A stretch of DNA of 64,000 nucleotides. It comes from Bacteroides salyersiae WAL 10018 = DSM 18765 = JCM 12988. Its GTDB lineage: Bacteria > Bacteroidota > Bacteroidia > Bacteroidales > Bacteroidaceae. The position numbers and the translations under genes were made by a program. The notes beneath the pieces are model-generated. The model searched no databases. It saw only the letters and a list, made by a program, of their open reading frames with translations, and was not told the origin of the DNA. This document shows, piece after piece, positions 38,097 through 47,080 of this stretch. The DNA lies in NCBI RefSeq assembly GCF_000381365.1, contig NZ_KB905466.1, positions 1,695,207-1,759,206 on the forward strand, read 5' to 3'. How positions within the stretch are numbered: position 1 is the first letter of the stretch; each line of letters begins with the position of its first letter.

Positions 38097-40841
38097 TTAA
38101 AAACGTACTTCTTTCATCGGAATCAATTTTACCGGACCTAACAACCCGCTCGGCACGGGCTGCCAATTCTCATACCCGGACTTCTTATACTGAAGACTGA
38201 CTATGTTGGCATCCTTAAAAATGCGCCAAGGTATCTGCCTCCTATCCATATCGGCAATACGATTAGCCGGTAAATTAGTAACTTCCACTTCCAATATATT
38301 TTCACCCGGATGCAAATATCTGCCAATCAGGCAACGATAAGGAACCGACCACAAAACAGCAGCCTCTTTCCCATTGACGCGAATACGGGCACTTTCACGC
38401 ACATCCCCCAAATCGAGCATCCATTCGGGAATCGCAGAATCGTCAAGATGAAATTTAAGGGAATAACATGCAGTTCCCATTGTGTTTTTCACTTCATTTG
38501 CCGACAGTTCCGTCCACGAATCCAATTCTACAGAATCGGGAGCAGCGGTCACAACCGGTATACTTTCCACAAAGTGGAATCCCCATCGATCCGGTACTTT
38601 TTTTCCTTCGGATGCCGGATGCCAGTAATTCCATGCAGAAGCTTGTATATCACTCCCGGCAAAAGTCTTCAAAAGCAAAGACTCTCCCGAAGCCAGTTGC
38701 AAATACACCTCCGTACGCCCGTCGGCCTGACGAACAGCCGCCTTGCCACTTTCACCATTCACCGGATTATAAATCATAGCAGACTCTGCCTGCACCCCTA
38801 AAGGAATCCATCCTTCCGTATCCTCCGCCTTCAATGCAGATATAAAATAATGATTACCTTCTTCATTGACACGCCGAATACAGCTTAATCCGTTTTCCGT
38901 TTTCATCGCTTCCGGCAAAACTCCAGTTTCTGCCAATGTACGCTCATAGTCCGTACCGAATATAATACGTCCTTTACGTACCTTATCTTTCTGTTCCATC
39001 AACTTCCGGAAAGCTACACGGCGTGTCTCCAACCGGGCATATCCGGGCACATCCTGCGGGAATTGCTCCAAAAACACAATCATTGCCCCTTCATCTGCCA
39101 GACTCCATAGTTTAGCAAGCACATCATCCGGCATTAAACGGGCACCGGGAATAAGCAACGCGCGATAAGCCGTCCCCCCAGAAGTGACCAACTTTCCATT
39201 GACACAAGTAAGGCTACGTATAAAATTATCGGAAATATAATCCAAATCATATCCCGCATCATTGATCCGATGCACCGCATCGATAAAACGGGGAGCACGC
39301 TTCGCCATCTTATGAATGTCAAACATCAGCAGACGCCCGTCCTGCTCTTGCCACATATCATAAACAGGCAGATAGATCAGAAAATCATTATCCGGTTTTC
39401 CCATCTGCAAAAAGCTCTGGCAACGGGCTATGTAATCAAAAAATGCCGGTGCATCCCGCCAAATACTATTCGTAGGGCTCATATCGACAGCAGCATAGAA
39501 TTTCCATCCCGGCCATGCAGCCTCAGCAGGCGAATAAGTGGTGCCATGAAAATACGTATGATTCACGCCCGAGATAAACATCAGGTCGATATCCGGCTTA
39601 CACTGCGAAAGTGAAGTCCGGAAATGCTCCGTCAGCCAAGTAAAGGTTTCGGAAGTCGTATAGGGCTTGCCGGCTATATGAGCAGCCGAAGATGCATATT
39701 TCAACATGGACAGATCCGAATCGTTGGGGCGTGTCAATGAATCCTTGCGCAATCCCCGGATATTAAAATCGGAAAGCCCGAACCCTTCACATTCAGGAAC
39801 ATCCACCGTGGCATATAGATCAATCAGATTACCGGGCGATCCATGTGCCTGATTACGGGTTTTAGAGCCATGTGAATGCGCCCACTCCGTCCATTGCCGG
39901 GTAAAATTCTCCAATAACAATTCCGCCATCGTTTCCCGGTAATCAGAGATGATACGGGCAACCGTATCCGTCCGTTTCTCTGACAGGAATTCCGGAAGAT
40001 GTTCTTCCAATTTATAGCCGCGACGAATGGCGAACTCATCAAAAAGATTCTCCGTCCAATCCGCCTTATATACCTCATAAGAATCATTGAAGAAATTATG
40101 CGGATAGGGCGTTTTCGACGACTCGAAAGCACGCTCGAAACGCTCCAGATAATTCTTCACGGCACGGGCGGACAAATGATCCATCACGTATCCCTCACCA
40201 CCGGGGGCCGCCCGTTTCACTTTCTGGAAAGTTTTCCCACAAAAAGCAGCAATCAGTTTCCAATCACCCTTCGGTGCTTTCCATTGCAGTCTGCCGTCTT
40301 TTGTCACCTTATCCGTCACATCAATACACCGGCCTTTATCAGAATAAGCCATAAGCCGGCTCAACTTTGCATAAGGCAGTTGTTTGGAATCGGCAACCAC
40401 TATTTTTTCCTTAAACGGCTCCCCGCCCTTCCATTCATATTCAGTGATGAAAAGCTTACCGGCAGCATCTTCTATCCCGACTTCCGGGCCTCCAAAAGGC
40501 CATCCGGTCCCAGTGTTCATATCAATCTGCATCCCCAGGCGGGCAGCTTCACTCTCCGTATATTGCAACATCTCCATCCAAGGGGACGAAAGAAATGGAA
40601 TCTCATTTGCCTCATTCCCCTTGACCCCATAAATAGGGGTGATCTCCATCGTTCCCATCCCTGCTTTCGCATAGGCGTCCAGATTACGGGTTAAGTTTTC
40701 TTTATCTACGGCGCTTCCCATCCACCACCAGCGTGCGGCAGGTTTCGCTTCTGTCTGTATTTCCGGCCAGTCCACCTGTTGTGCCCCCATCGAAGCGCAC
40801 ATCAGCAATCCTCCCAATAAGATCGTTATCTTTCTGTTCAT
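38097..40841 (-). CDS. GH106 alpha-L-rhamnosidase
   Basis: About 914 residues from the ATG at 40841; an earlier in-frame ATG at 40862 would add seven charged residues before the signal peptide MNRKITILLGGLLMCASMGAQ, so I prefer the later one. GH106 landmarks: RWWWMGSAVDKENLTRNLD, GMGTMEITPIYG, MQIDMNTGTGWPFGGPEVG, YTTSETFTWLTEHFR and FISGVNHTYFHGTTYSP. A C-terminal jelly roll ends in EVEVTNLPANRIADMDR. It releases terminal alpha-L-rhamnose, feeding the rha genes located just downstream. It is 13 bases behind the esterase-GH105 gene. Confidence 0.93.
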   Translation of the reverse strand: MNRKITILLGGLLMCASMGAQQVDWPEIQTEAKPAARWWWMGSAVDKENLTRNLDAYAKAGMGTMEITPIYGVKGNEANEIPFLSSPWMEMLQYTESEAARLGMQIDMNTGTGWPFGGPEVGIEDAAGKLFITEYEWKGGEPFKEKIVVADSKQLPYAKLSRLMAYSDKGRCIDVTDKVTKDGRLQWKAPKGDWKLIAAFCGKTFQKVKRAAPGGEGYVMDHLSARAVKNYLERFERAFESSKTPYPHNFFNDSYEVYKADWTENLFDEFAIRRGYKLEEHLPEFLSEKRTDTVARIISDYRETMAELLLENFTRQWTEWAHSHGSKTRNQAHGSPGNLIDLYATVDVPECEGFGLSDFNIRGLRKDSLTRPNDSDLSMLKYASSAAHIAGKPYTTSETFTWLTEHFRTSLSQCKPDIDLMFISGVNHTYFHGTTYSPAEAAWPGWKFYAAVDMSPTNSIWRDAPAFFDYIARCQSFLQMGKPDNDFLIYLPVYDMWQEQDGRLLMFDIHKMAKRAPRFIDAVHRINDAGYDLDYISDNFIRSLTCVNGKLVTSGGTAYRALLIPGARLMPDDVLAKLWSLADEGAMIVFLEQFPQDVPGYARLETRRVAFRKLMEQKDKVRKGRIIFGTDYERTLAETGVLPEAMKTENGLSCIRRVNEEGNHYFISALKAEDTEGWIPLGVQAESAMIYNPVNGESGKAAVRQADGRTEVYLQLASGESLLLKTFAGSDIQASAWNYWHPASEGKKVPDRWGFHFVESIPVVTAAPDSVELDSWTELSANEVKNTMGTACYSLKFHLDDSAIPEWMLDLGDVRESARIRVNGKEAAVLWSVPYRCLIGRYLHPGENILEVEVTNLPANRIADMDRRQIPWRIFKDANIVSLQYKKSGYENWQPVPSGLLGPVKLIPMKEVRF

Positions 40842-40874
40842 TATTTTATTTTTATCCGTCATCCAAGTGCGGTA

Positions 40875-43403
40875 CTATTTATTCAATTCAATGCATCCCA
40901 TGATGAAAGGGCCGGTAGCCTTTGCATCATTATCACGCATTTTCTCTCCGATATAATATTCGAAACTACCGTCACGATACGGATGTCCGCCCAAGCCGCC
41001 TACCTGGCAACAACGGGTCAACGTCAGTGTACCATCCGCATTTTCTACCAGCAGTTTATCTTTCAATCCTTTAAAGGCCTTCTCTGCAACTGCTTTGTAT
41101 TTTGCATCGATATATCCTTTATTCACAGCTTTTGCATAGGCATACATGCATTGTGAAGTAACGGATGCTTCCGGAAAGTTCCCTTCACGCTTAGGCTGGT
41201 CAATCACCTGATACCACAAACCGGCCTTATCCTGATATTTAGGGAGAGTATCCGCCAAGCCTTGTATCCAGCTTATCATATCGGAACGTCCGGGATGTTC
41301 TTCCGGAATATAATCCAACGCATCGACCAATGCCATAAACCACCAACCGATACTACGCCCCCAGAAATTAGGAGAATGTCCGGTTTCCGGATTGGCCCAA
41401 CGCTGGCTTTTGCTCTCGTCCCAAGCATGGTGATACAAGCCGGTTCCGGCATCATAAGTATGTTTATGGCAAAGCGCGAACTGCTTCACCGCCTCATCGA
41501 TCCACTCCGGACGATTGAACTCCGCACCATACTGTGCCATGAAAGGAGAAGCCATATACAAACCATCCAGCCACATCTGGTGCTGGTAAATCAATTTGTG
41601 CCAATATCCTCCCTCCAGTGTGCGCGGATGTCTTTTCAATTGTTTTATCAGCTCGTCCATTGCCTTTTTATATTTATCGTTTCCCGTCTCGCGGTAAACA
41701 TCGAAAAGTACTTTTCCCGAATTGATGAAGTCCAGATTATAAGTAGACATATCATATAAATGGATTTCTCCTTTTTCATTGATCAATGAATCGACCCAAG
41801 CTTCCACATAATCAAAATAATGCCGTTCACCCGTTTGTCTCCACATCCGGAGCATGGCACAACAGCCCACTCCCTGTGCATATCCGAAAAACAGACGTCT
41901 CCCATGATCCAGTTGATACGCCTTCGGAAAACGACGCATCTCCGAATCGGCAAACCAGCGTGCATAAGTATCGGGAGCAAAATGATCGGTACGGAAAGGG
42001 ACTGCCGGAAGTCCCGCCTTATTATAAAGATTCACCCGGAAGAAATTTCCATAGCCATAACGTACTGCTACCGGCTGGGGAACCTCCGGTGCTGACAATT
42101 CCAGTTTACTGCCTTGAATGGCAGCCGTAGCAGGATAAAAGCGGGCATCGGCTCCGGAGATAAAGAATCCTCTTACCGGAGCATTTTCCGGAGTTTGCAA
42201 TCCGCCTTCCGCATAATCAAAAGTCAACGTTACTTTTCCGTCTTTCACTTTCATACTCTTATAAAGCGGCCCCGAATAAGCTGTTTTTTTACCATATTGT
42301 TTCGCCAAAGCCCAGGCAGCCAAGCGTTCACCTGTCACCCGCTTGTTGCGCGGATGAATATCCGTAGAATCACCGGCATCTGTTATTACTACCATACCTA
42401 TATTCTTCAAACCGCTTTGCCAGGTTTTCAATTGTGCTTCACGAATGCCTGCTGGTTGTTTGTAGTGCGGTGCAATCTGTACGAAATAAAAGGGCATATC
42501 AGCCTGCCCCCATTCCTGCCGCCAACTGTTTATCAGATTAGTGAACACCTTCTGATATTTTTCATGACGGATTGAATTGGACTCTCCCTGATACCAGATA
42601 TTTCCCTTAATGGTATATCCTTTGATCGGGGCAATCATACCGTTCCACAACGTGGCCGGTACTTTGCATTTGTCTTTCTCACGCTTCACGTTCTGCGGGG
42701 CAAACTCTTCCATGACATCGGCATACAAAGGATTGTCTTTCATCACCCTCCTCTCTGTCCACGATTCGGCATGGGTACCTCCCCAAGTGGACTGAATCAG
42801 TCCGACCGGCATCTGCAATTCTTTATAAAGTTTACGACCGAATATAAAGCCGACAGCCGAAAATTCTTTCACATTTTCCGGAGTACAAACCAGCCATCGG
42901 CCGATGCAATCCTCTTTTTCTCCCTCAGGAGCCAGTTGATGCTCCACATGGAAAAGCCGGATGGAAGGATAATCGGCATCCTTCATCTCCTCCGTTTCAT
43001 TCAGTATACCTGTCTTCCATTTTACATTCGGATCACGAGCTACCGGAAATTCCATATTCGACTGTCCGGTGCAAAGCCATACTTCACCTATTAATATATT
43101 ATGTATTGTGATTGTGTTCTCTCCCTTTACGGTCAGCGTCTGATTATCCATCACACCGGGAGTCTTGATTTTCACCTCCCAATGTCCGTCAGTGGGTGTC
43201 TGCACCGTATAAATGTTTTTATCCCAAGAGGTAGAAACCGTAACTTTCTCACCCGGACGCGCTTTTCCCCAAAAACGAACTTGAGCCTTTTGTTGCAATA
43301 CCATATTGTCCGATAAGATAGCGGGAAGTGTAATCTTGCCTTGTACAGGCAATGTACCGATATAGAAAAGTAAAAATATAAAATACCAAAACTGCTTTTT
43401 CAT
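40875..43403 (-). CDS. Fused SGNH acetylesterase and GH105 unsaturated rhamnogalacturonyl hydrolase
   Basis: 842 residues in one chain after a signal peptide (1-22). Residues 25-470 are a sialate-O-acetylesterase-like SGNH domain with Ser115 in CTGQSNMEF, STWGGTHAESW, WYQGESN and the Asp/His block DAGDSTDIHPRNK. Residues 485-842 are a GH105 domain: GYAQGVGCCAMLRMW, QMWLDGLYMASPFMAQYG with the catalytic Asp, FWGRSIGWWFMALVDALD and EASVTSQCMYAYAKAV. One protein could therefore deacetylate pectic oligosaccharides and remove the unsaturated uronic acid. First gene of its unit, with a -7 box at 43447-43454. Confidence 0.92.
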   Translation of the reverse strand: MKKQFWYFIFLLFYIGTLPVQGKITLPAILSDNMVLQQKAQVRFWGKARPGEKVTVSTSWDKNIYTVQTPTDGHWEVKIKTPGVMDNQTLTVKGENTITIHNILIGEVWLCTGQSNMEFPVARDPNVKWKTGILNETEEMKDADYPSIRLFHVEHQLAPEGEKEDCIGRWLVCTPENVKEFSAVGFIFGRKLYKELQMPVGLIQSTWGGTHAESWTERRVMKDNPLYADVMEEFAPQNVKREKDKCKVPATLWNGMIAPIKGYTIKGNIWYQGESNSIRHEKYQKVFTNLINSWRQEWGQADMPFYFVQIAPHYKQPAGIREAQLKTWQSGLKNIGMVVITDAGDSTDIHPRNKRVTGERLAAWALAKQYGKKTAYSGPLYKSMKVKDGKVTLTFDYAEGGLQTPENAPVRGFFISGADARFYPATAAIQGSKLELSAPEVPQPVAVRYGYGNFFRVNLYNKAGLPAVPFRTDHFAPDTYARWFADSEMRRFPKAYQLDHGRRLFFGYAQGVGCCAMLRMWRQTGERHYFDYVEAWVDSLINEKGEIHLYDMSTYNLDFINSGKVLFDVYRETGNDKYKKAMDELIKQLKRHPRTLEGGYWHKLIYQHQMWLDGLYMASPFMAQYGAEFNRPEWIDEAVKQFALCHKHTYDAGTGLYHHAWDESKSQRWANPETGHSPNFWGRSIGWWFMALVDALDYIPEEHPGRSDMISWIQGLADTLPKYQDKAGLWYQVIDQPKREGNFPEASVTSQCMYAYAKAVNKGYIDAKYKAVAEKAFKGLKDKLLVENADGTLTLTRCCQVGGLGGHPYRDGSFEYYIGEKMRDNDAKATGPFIMGCIELNK

Positions 43404-43446
43404 GTGTTTTTGATAGTTTAAAAGATTAATGGAATTATTGATGACG

Positions 43447-43478
43447 CAAAAATAGGCAGAATCGACCGAAGTATCGGT
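43447..43478 (-). promoter_or_regulatory. Promoter with dyad ahead of the esterase-GH105 operon
   Basis: TATTTTTG at 43447-43454 (minus) fits TAnnTTTG and sits in the shared 14-mer (43441-43454). Just upstream is an inverted repeat ACCGA-N4-TCGGT (43465-43478) roughly where a -33 element would be, a candidate operator. Confidence 0.5.
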
Positions 43479-43648
43479 TTGTTTTTTGATTGTAATCTTA
43501 TTCTTTTTGTCGTTTCATATCAAAAAAACAATTACCCTTAGAATGCTCTACTACATAGAGCATATTCATTTTTCTATAAATCAACCGATAGACTTTATTT
43601 AAAATACAAAAAAAGTTAACGGCCATCAGGAGTTTAAGTAAATAAAGT

Positions 43649-43656
43649 TACCTTTG
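43649..43656 (+). promoter_or_regulatory. -7 box for the toxin module
   Basis: TACCTTTG matches TAnnTTTG and lies 23 bases before the ATG at 43679. It shares a 275-base divergent gap with the pectin-operon promoter facing the other way. Confidence 0.5.
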
Positions 43657-43678
43657 AAAAATCCTTAAAACAAATGCT

Positions 43679-45013
43679 ATGATTAAGGTAGTTTTACATA
43701 AAATAATTTATTGGAGCATAATATTAATCACAATACTCCGAGCAAGTTCTTTGTTTTCCCAAGTTCCAGTGATATCAATTCCTCAACCGGCAGAAATAGG
43801 TCGTTTCGATAACTTCCGCCAAACTTCTCCCCAAAAGCCATCTGGCATATCATCTTCCCGTGACGCCTTGATTCAAAGGCAAAATGAGGCCATCATGCGT
43901 GAGGTAAAAGAAAACGAACGTAGAAGAGCAGCCATCAACCGCCAATATGCTATTCAGAAATACATGAAATCCAACTCAATCCCTTTACCGGATTTTTCCC
44001 CAACTCCCGGTTCAGAATGTTTTCAAAGTGCCCGTGAAGAGATACTTGAAATGCTTGAAGGCAAAAAGGAGATGAGTCTAAAAAGAGCCGTATTCGTGAC
44101 GGAAAACGCTTTTTTCGGGAATAAAATGAAATATGAAGAGTTTGATGCAGCCATTCAGAATCTAAAACACATTTGTCTGCTGAAAATGCAGGAAGAAAAA
44201 TTAGATAAGAATGACGGGTTAGCAAAGTTAATGATGATCTTTCGTATTCTGTCGGAAGTTATTGAAGTCAAAGAGCCCGGTAGTGAAAAAACAATCATTC
44301 ATCACCCGATGAAATATGATTTTGAAGATTATCGCGCAGATATTAACACCAGTAATTATATGGTATCAAAGCTTTTAGCCAAGAATACAGGACAGTGCCA
44401 TTCCATGCCTCTATTGTTTTTGATTCTTGCCGAAGAGTTGGAAACAGAAGCTTTCTGGTGTTTTTCACCGAGCCACTCTTTTATAAAATTCCAAGACAAG
44501 CAAAACCGTTGGTATAATATAGAGCTAACTCAAGGTGCTGTTGTCACAGATGATTTCTATATGAATAGCGGTTTCATTAAATCCAAAGCTATCCAGACAG
44601 GTATTTATCTGAATCCACGGACTATGAAACAGACCATTGCCCATATGCTCAATGACTTGTCTGCTTATTATATTTCCTGTTATGGCTATGATCATTTTAT
44701 AGAAGAAAACAGCAATTTAGTTTTGCGTTATTCTCCTTCTGATTTAACGGCTTATCAACATTACGCAAACATCTGCACTGTACAAGCTCAATATGTAATT
44801 GATGCTTGCGGCAGACCTCCCAAAGAACAGCTTCCGGAATATCCACAGGCACACCGTTTATTTAAAAAGATGCTTCAATCCTATGAGAAAATAGACAGTC
44901 TGGGCTATGAAGAAATGCCGGCCGAGATATATCATAATTGGTTAAAGCAAGTTGATAAAGCCAAAACATTGCCGGAAAACCAACCTTCACCAATCATCCA
45001 AATCAAAAAATAG
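43679..45013 (+). CDS. Secreted transglutaminase/SirB1-like Cys-His protein
   Basis: 444 residues with an N-terminal hydrophobic signal (about 8-27, ending SLFSQ). A charged, probably coiled-coil stretch (60-97) is followed by a transglutaminase-like domain: NTGQCHSMPLLFLILAEEL with Cys240, SPSHSFIKF with His266 and RWYNIELTQG with Glu282 as third candidate. That Cys-His-acid order matches SirB1/transglutaminase-like proteins. A helical tail follows. It is a clear paralogue of 48044-49048, sharing GKKEMSLKRAVFVTENAFF-like text. Its stop codon abuts the ATG of the RHS toxin gene, so the two are surely co-expressed; it may process, cross-link or help release the toxin, which is inference. Confidence 0.75.
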   Translation: MIKVVLHKIIYWSIILITILRASSLFSQVPVISIPQPAEIGRFDNFRQTSPQKPSGISSSRDALIQRQNEAIMREVKENERRRAAINRQYAIQKYMKSNSIPLPDFSPTPGSECFQSAREEILEMLEGKKEMSLKRAVFVTENAFFGNKMKYEEFDAAIQNLKHICLLKMQEEKLDKNDGLAKLMMIFRILSEVIEVKEPGSEKTIIHHPMKYDFEDYRADINTSNYMVSKLLAKNTGQCHSMPLLFLILAEELETEAFWCFSPSHSFIKFQDKQNRWYNIELTQGAVVTDDFYMNSGFIKSKAIQTGIYLNPRTMKQTIAHMLNDLSAYYISCYGYDHFIEENSNLVLRYSPSDLTAYQHYANICTVQAQYVIDACGRPPKEQLPEYPQAHRLFKKMLQSYEKIDSLGYEEMPAEIYHNWLKQVDKAKTLPENQPSPIIQIKK

Positions 45014-46018
45014 ATGTGTATGAAACGAATTAGCACCTTACTACTGTTCCTGCTCACGCTACTGACAGGATATGCACAAAACCCTTTTGCCACTTACGGC
45101 TACAAGCCGAAAATGGCCACTTTAAGTAATGGACGTTTTGATGAATTTCACGATAAGGATCGGATCATAGAAATTGGTTCTGTCAAGTTTGATACAAAAA
45201 CAAATAAAATAGTAGGACCGGCTGAATCTGATACTTTAGATACCGTTATGGATATTCAAACGGTCAGCCGGTTTATTTCGATTGATCCTCATGCAGAAAG
45301 GTATTATTCGATTAGCCCGTACGCATATTGCAATAATAATCCTATTAGATTTATTGATCCGAATGGTCAAGATGGTTGGGATGTTGTTGTTGGTTACGGA
45401 ATAGGCCTTGTCACAAACATTATTCCCGGTAGTGGTACTTTAAGAGATACTTATACTCCCAATGACCCTTCCGACTATAATGATGCACTACAAGGAATAG
45501 ATAATGCATCCATATTAATTGGAGAAGGAATGATAAAAGCCGGTGGCACAGGTATGGCTGTCGGAACTGGGGCAGTAGCAGTCGGAGTTACCGCTACTGT
45601 TGGTAGTGGTGGTAGTTTAGCGATTGGTGGGGTACCCGTAGCTAGTGCTGGTGCCGTATTGATTAAAGCAGGTGCAACCACTGCAGGAACAGGTGTCGTT
45701 TTAATGGCTAATGGAAAACAAAATCAAGATGCAGGATATAATAGAGGGAAAAAAAGTATCAGCGAAACGAAAGCCGCTTTAAAAAAAGCAAAGGAAATAA
45801 TAGGTTTATCTCCAGAAGAAAGTTTACCCAAAAGTGAAGGAAAATTTGGTAGCCCGCAAAGAGGAGATAGTAAAAAAGGGTATCGTTTAGATCCAGCTCA
45901 TCCTAATGCCCAAGAAGGCACCCCAGAATCCCAACCCCATATCAATTACTGGGATTACACTAAAGGAAAAAGAGGAAATGGAGGAATAGAAGGTGCTATA
46001 CCAATAATTATAAAATGA
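45014..46018 (+). CDS. Short secreted RHS-core polymorphic toxin
   Basis: 334 residues. Signal peptide MCMKRISTLLLFLLTLLTGYAQ; then a short leader (TYGYKPKMATLSNGRFDEF) and the RHS-associated core motif RFISIDPHAERYYSISPYAYCNNNPIRFIDPNG (about 89-121). A glycine-rich hydrophobic segment follows (150-235), then a C-terminal domain with KGYRLDPAHPNAQEGTPE and PHINYWDYTKGKRG. Such variable tails behind RHS cores are toxins; this one resembles small nuclease-type modules (possibly Ntox24), which I cannot confirm. Unusually, the shell-forming YD repeats are absent and the protein has its own signal peptide. It starts directly at the stop of the transglutaminase-like gene and is followed after 6 bases by an immunity candidate. 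Confidence 0.75.
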   Translation: MCMKRISTLLLFLLTLLTGYAQNPFATYGYKPKMATLSNGRFDEFHDKDRIIEIGSVKFDTKTNKIVGPAESDTLDTVMDIQTVSRFISIDPHAERYYSISPYAYCNNNPIRFIDPNGQDGWDVVVGYGIGLVTNIIPGSGTLRDTYTPNDPSDYNDALQGIDNASILIGEGMIKAGGTGMAVGTGAVAVGVTATVGSGGSLAIGGVPVASAGAVLIKAGATTAGTGVVLMANGKQNQDAGYNRGKKSISETKAALKKAKEIIGLSPEESLPKSEGKFGSPQRGDSKKGYRLDPAHPNAQEGTPESQPHINYWDYTKGKRGNGGIEGAIPIIIK

Positions 46019-46024
46019 CATATT

Positions 46025-46456
46025 ATGGATTCTTTTAAAATAAAATTATACGAACAGGAATATAATAAACCATTTCCTTCTTTTAAACATTTAACTATTA
46101 GAGAATGCGAAGTCATAAAAAAGAAATTCTTTTTTGATTTTCAAGTAGACAACGATTTAAAATTAGTTAACGAGATAAGAAGAAATGAAATTTACATCAA
46201 CAATTTCGATGCAAATAACGAACAAGATTTTAATATAAAAAAAATATTTCAACACTTAGATAAAGATGTCACTTTTAAAGTATATATTAATTGGTTTCGT
46301 TTTGATAACATAGATCAAATGAAATTTAATGACTTTTCCACTTATTTTTATGATATTTGGTTTCCTAGTGTTGATGATATAGATCTATTTGATGAAAGTT
46401 ATTCTTGGATTGTTTCTATTAGACATGATGGCATGATATATGTTTGGAACCAATGA
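46025..46456 (+). CDS. Candidate immunity protein for the adjacent RHS toxin
   Basis: 143 residues, no signal peptide or membrane segment, rich in Asp, Phe and Ile. It begins 6 bases behind the toxin gene, which is the usual position for a cognate immunity gene. No known immunity family was recognised with confidence. A cytoplasmic immunity protein would imply a toxin that acts inside the cell, in line with a nuclease-like tail. Confidence 0.6.
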   Translation: MDSFKIKLYEQEYNKPFPSFKHLTIRECEVIKKKFFFDFQVDNDLKLVNEIRRNEIYINNFDANNEQDFNIKKIFQHLDKDVTFKVYINWFRFDNIDQMKFNDFSTYFYDIWFPSVDDIDLFDESYSWIVSIRHDGMIYVWNQ

Positions 46457-46469
46457 TTATTTTCATATT

Positions 46470-46700
46470 ATGAAAAAAGTATATTATGCCTTGTATCATG
46501 TTTATGAAGATGAGCAAGCAAATAAAGATGAAGAAAAGTTCATAGGATTATTTTCCACAGCAAGGAAAGCCAGACAAGTTATTGAGGAATTGAGGTATCT
46601 TCCAGGATTTAATAAATTTCCTAAAAAGAATTTTGAATTATATCATGTAGAAATAGATTTCTCTAATTGGAAAGAAGGATTTACAACAATATATTACTAA
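46470..46700 (+). CDS. DUF7336-like small protein (immunity-type)
   Basis: 76 residues from the ATG at 46470 (an earlier ATG at 46440 overlaps the previous gene). The pattern YALYHVYEDE, EKFIGLFSTARKARQVIEEL, LPGFNKFP and FSNWKEGF is what I recall of DUF7336, small proteins often found near polymorphic toxins. It overlaps the next gene by one base (TAATG), and the two are paralogues. Confidence 0.6.
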   Translation: MKKVYYALYHVYEDEQANKDEEKFIGLFSTARKARQVIEELRYLPGFNKFPKKNFELYHVEIDFSNWKEGFTTIYY

Positions 46701-46936
46701 TGGACAAGTTTTACAAATTAGATTATAGGCATCCGACCCGTGTAGGATATGAAGAATTGTCTATCGTTTTTTTTTCTTCATTAGATAAAGTGAGAGAGAT
46801 AATAAATGACCGAATGTTACAACCGGGATTCAAAGAATATTCGTGCGATTGTTTCATTGTAACTGAGATATTTGCAGATGAATATAGATGGAAAAAAGGG
46901 TTCGAAAGTACAAAGGGACGGGATATTGAATTATAA
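46700..46936 (+). CDS. DUF7336-like small protein, C-terminally shortened
   Basis: 78 residues from the ATG at 46700 that overlaps the stop of the preceding gene. It shares the DUF7336-type layout (SIVFFSSLDKVREIINDR, QPGFKEYSCDCF, YRWKKGFEST). Its 3' end is duplicated at 47871-48019; there the reading frame continues for seven more codons (QYSQYL after IEL), so this copy has probably acquired an early TAA. Confidence 0.55.
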   Translation: MDKFYKLDYRHPTRVGYEELSIVFFSSLDKVREIINDRMLQPGFKEYSCDCFIVTEIFADEYRWKKGFESTKGRDIEL

Positions 46937-46982
46937 TATTGCCAATATTTACTAAAAATTATAGAGTGCGACAATATCTTTT

Positions 46983-47080
46983 ATGGATAAAGTTTCGGAA
47001 GACATAAATCGTATTTTAGCAAAATGAGACCCTATTGAAATCGATGACAAAGATCATTTCCATTATACCGGTTAGAATAG
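46983..47080 (+). pseudogene. Broken 5' copy of the DUF1871-like gene
   Basis: The first 45 bases nearly equal the start of the intact gene at 51225 (MDKVSEDIN-ILAK), but the following Trp codon TGG has become TGA and similarity ends soon after DPI. Only a relic remains, inside a 421-base stretch that has no intact gene. Confidence 0.65.

Noticed and set aside
39999..40694. Plus-strand frame of 231 codons
   Set aside because: Antisense to the GH106 gene.
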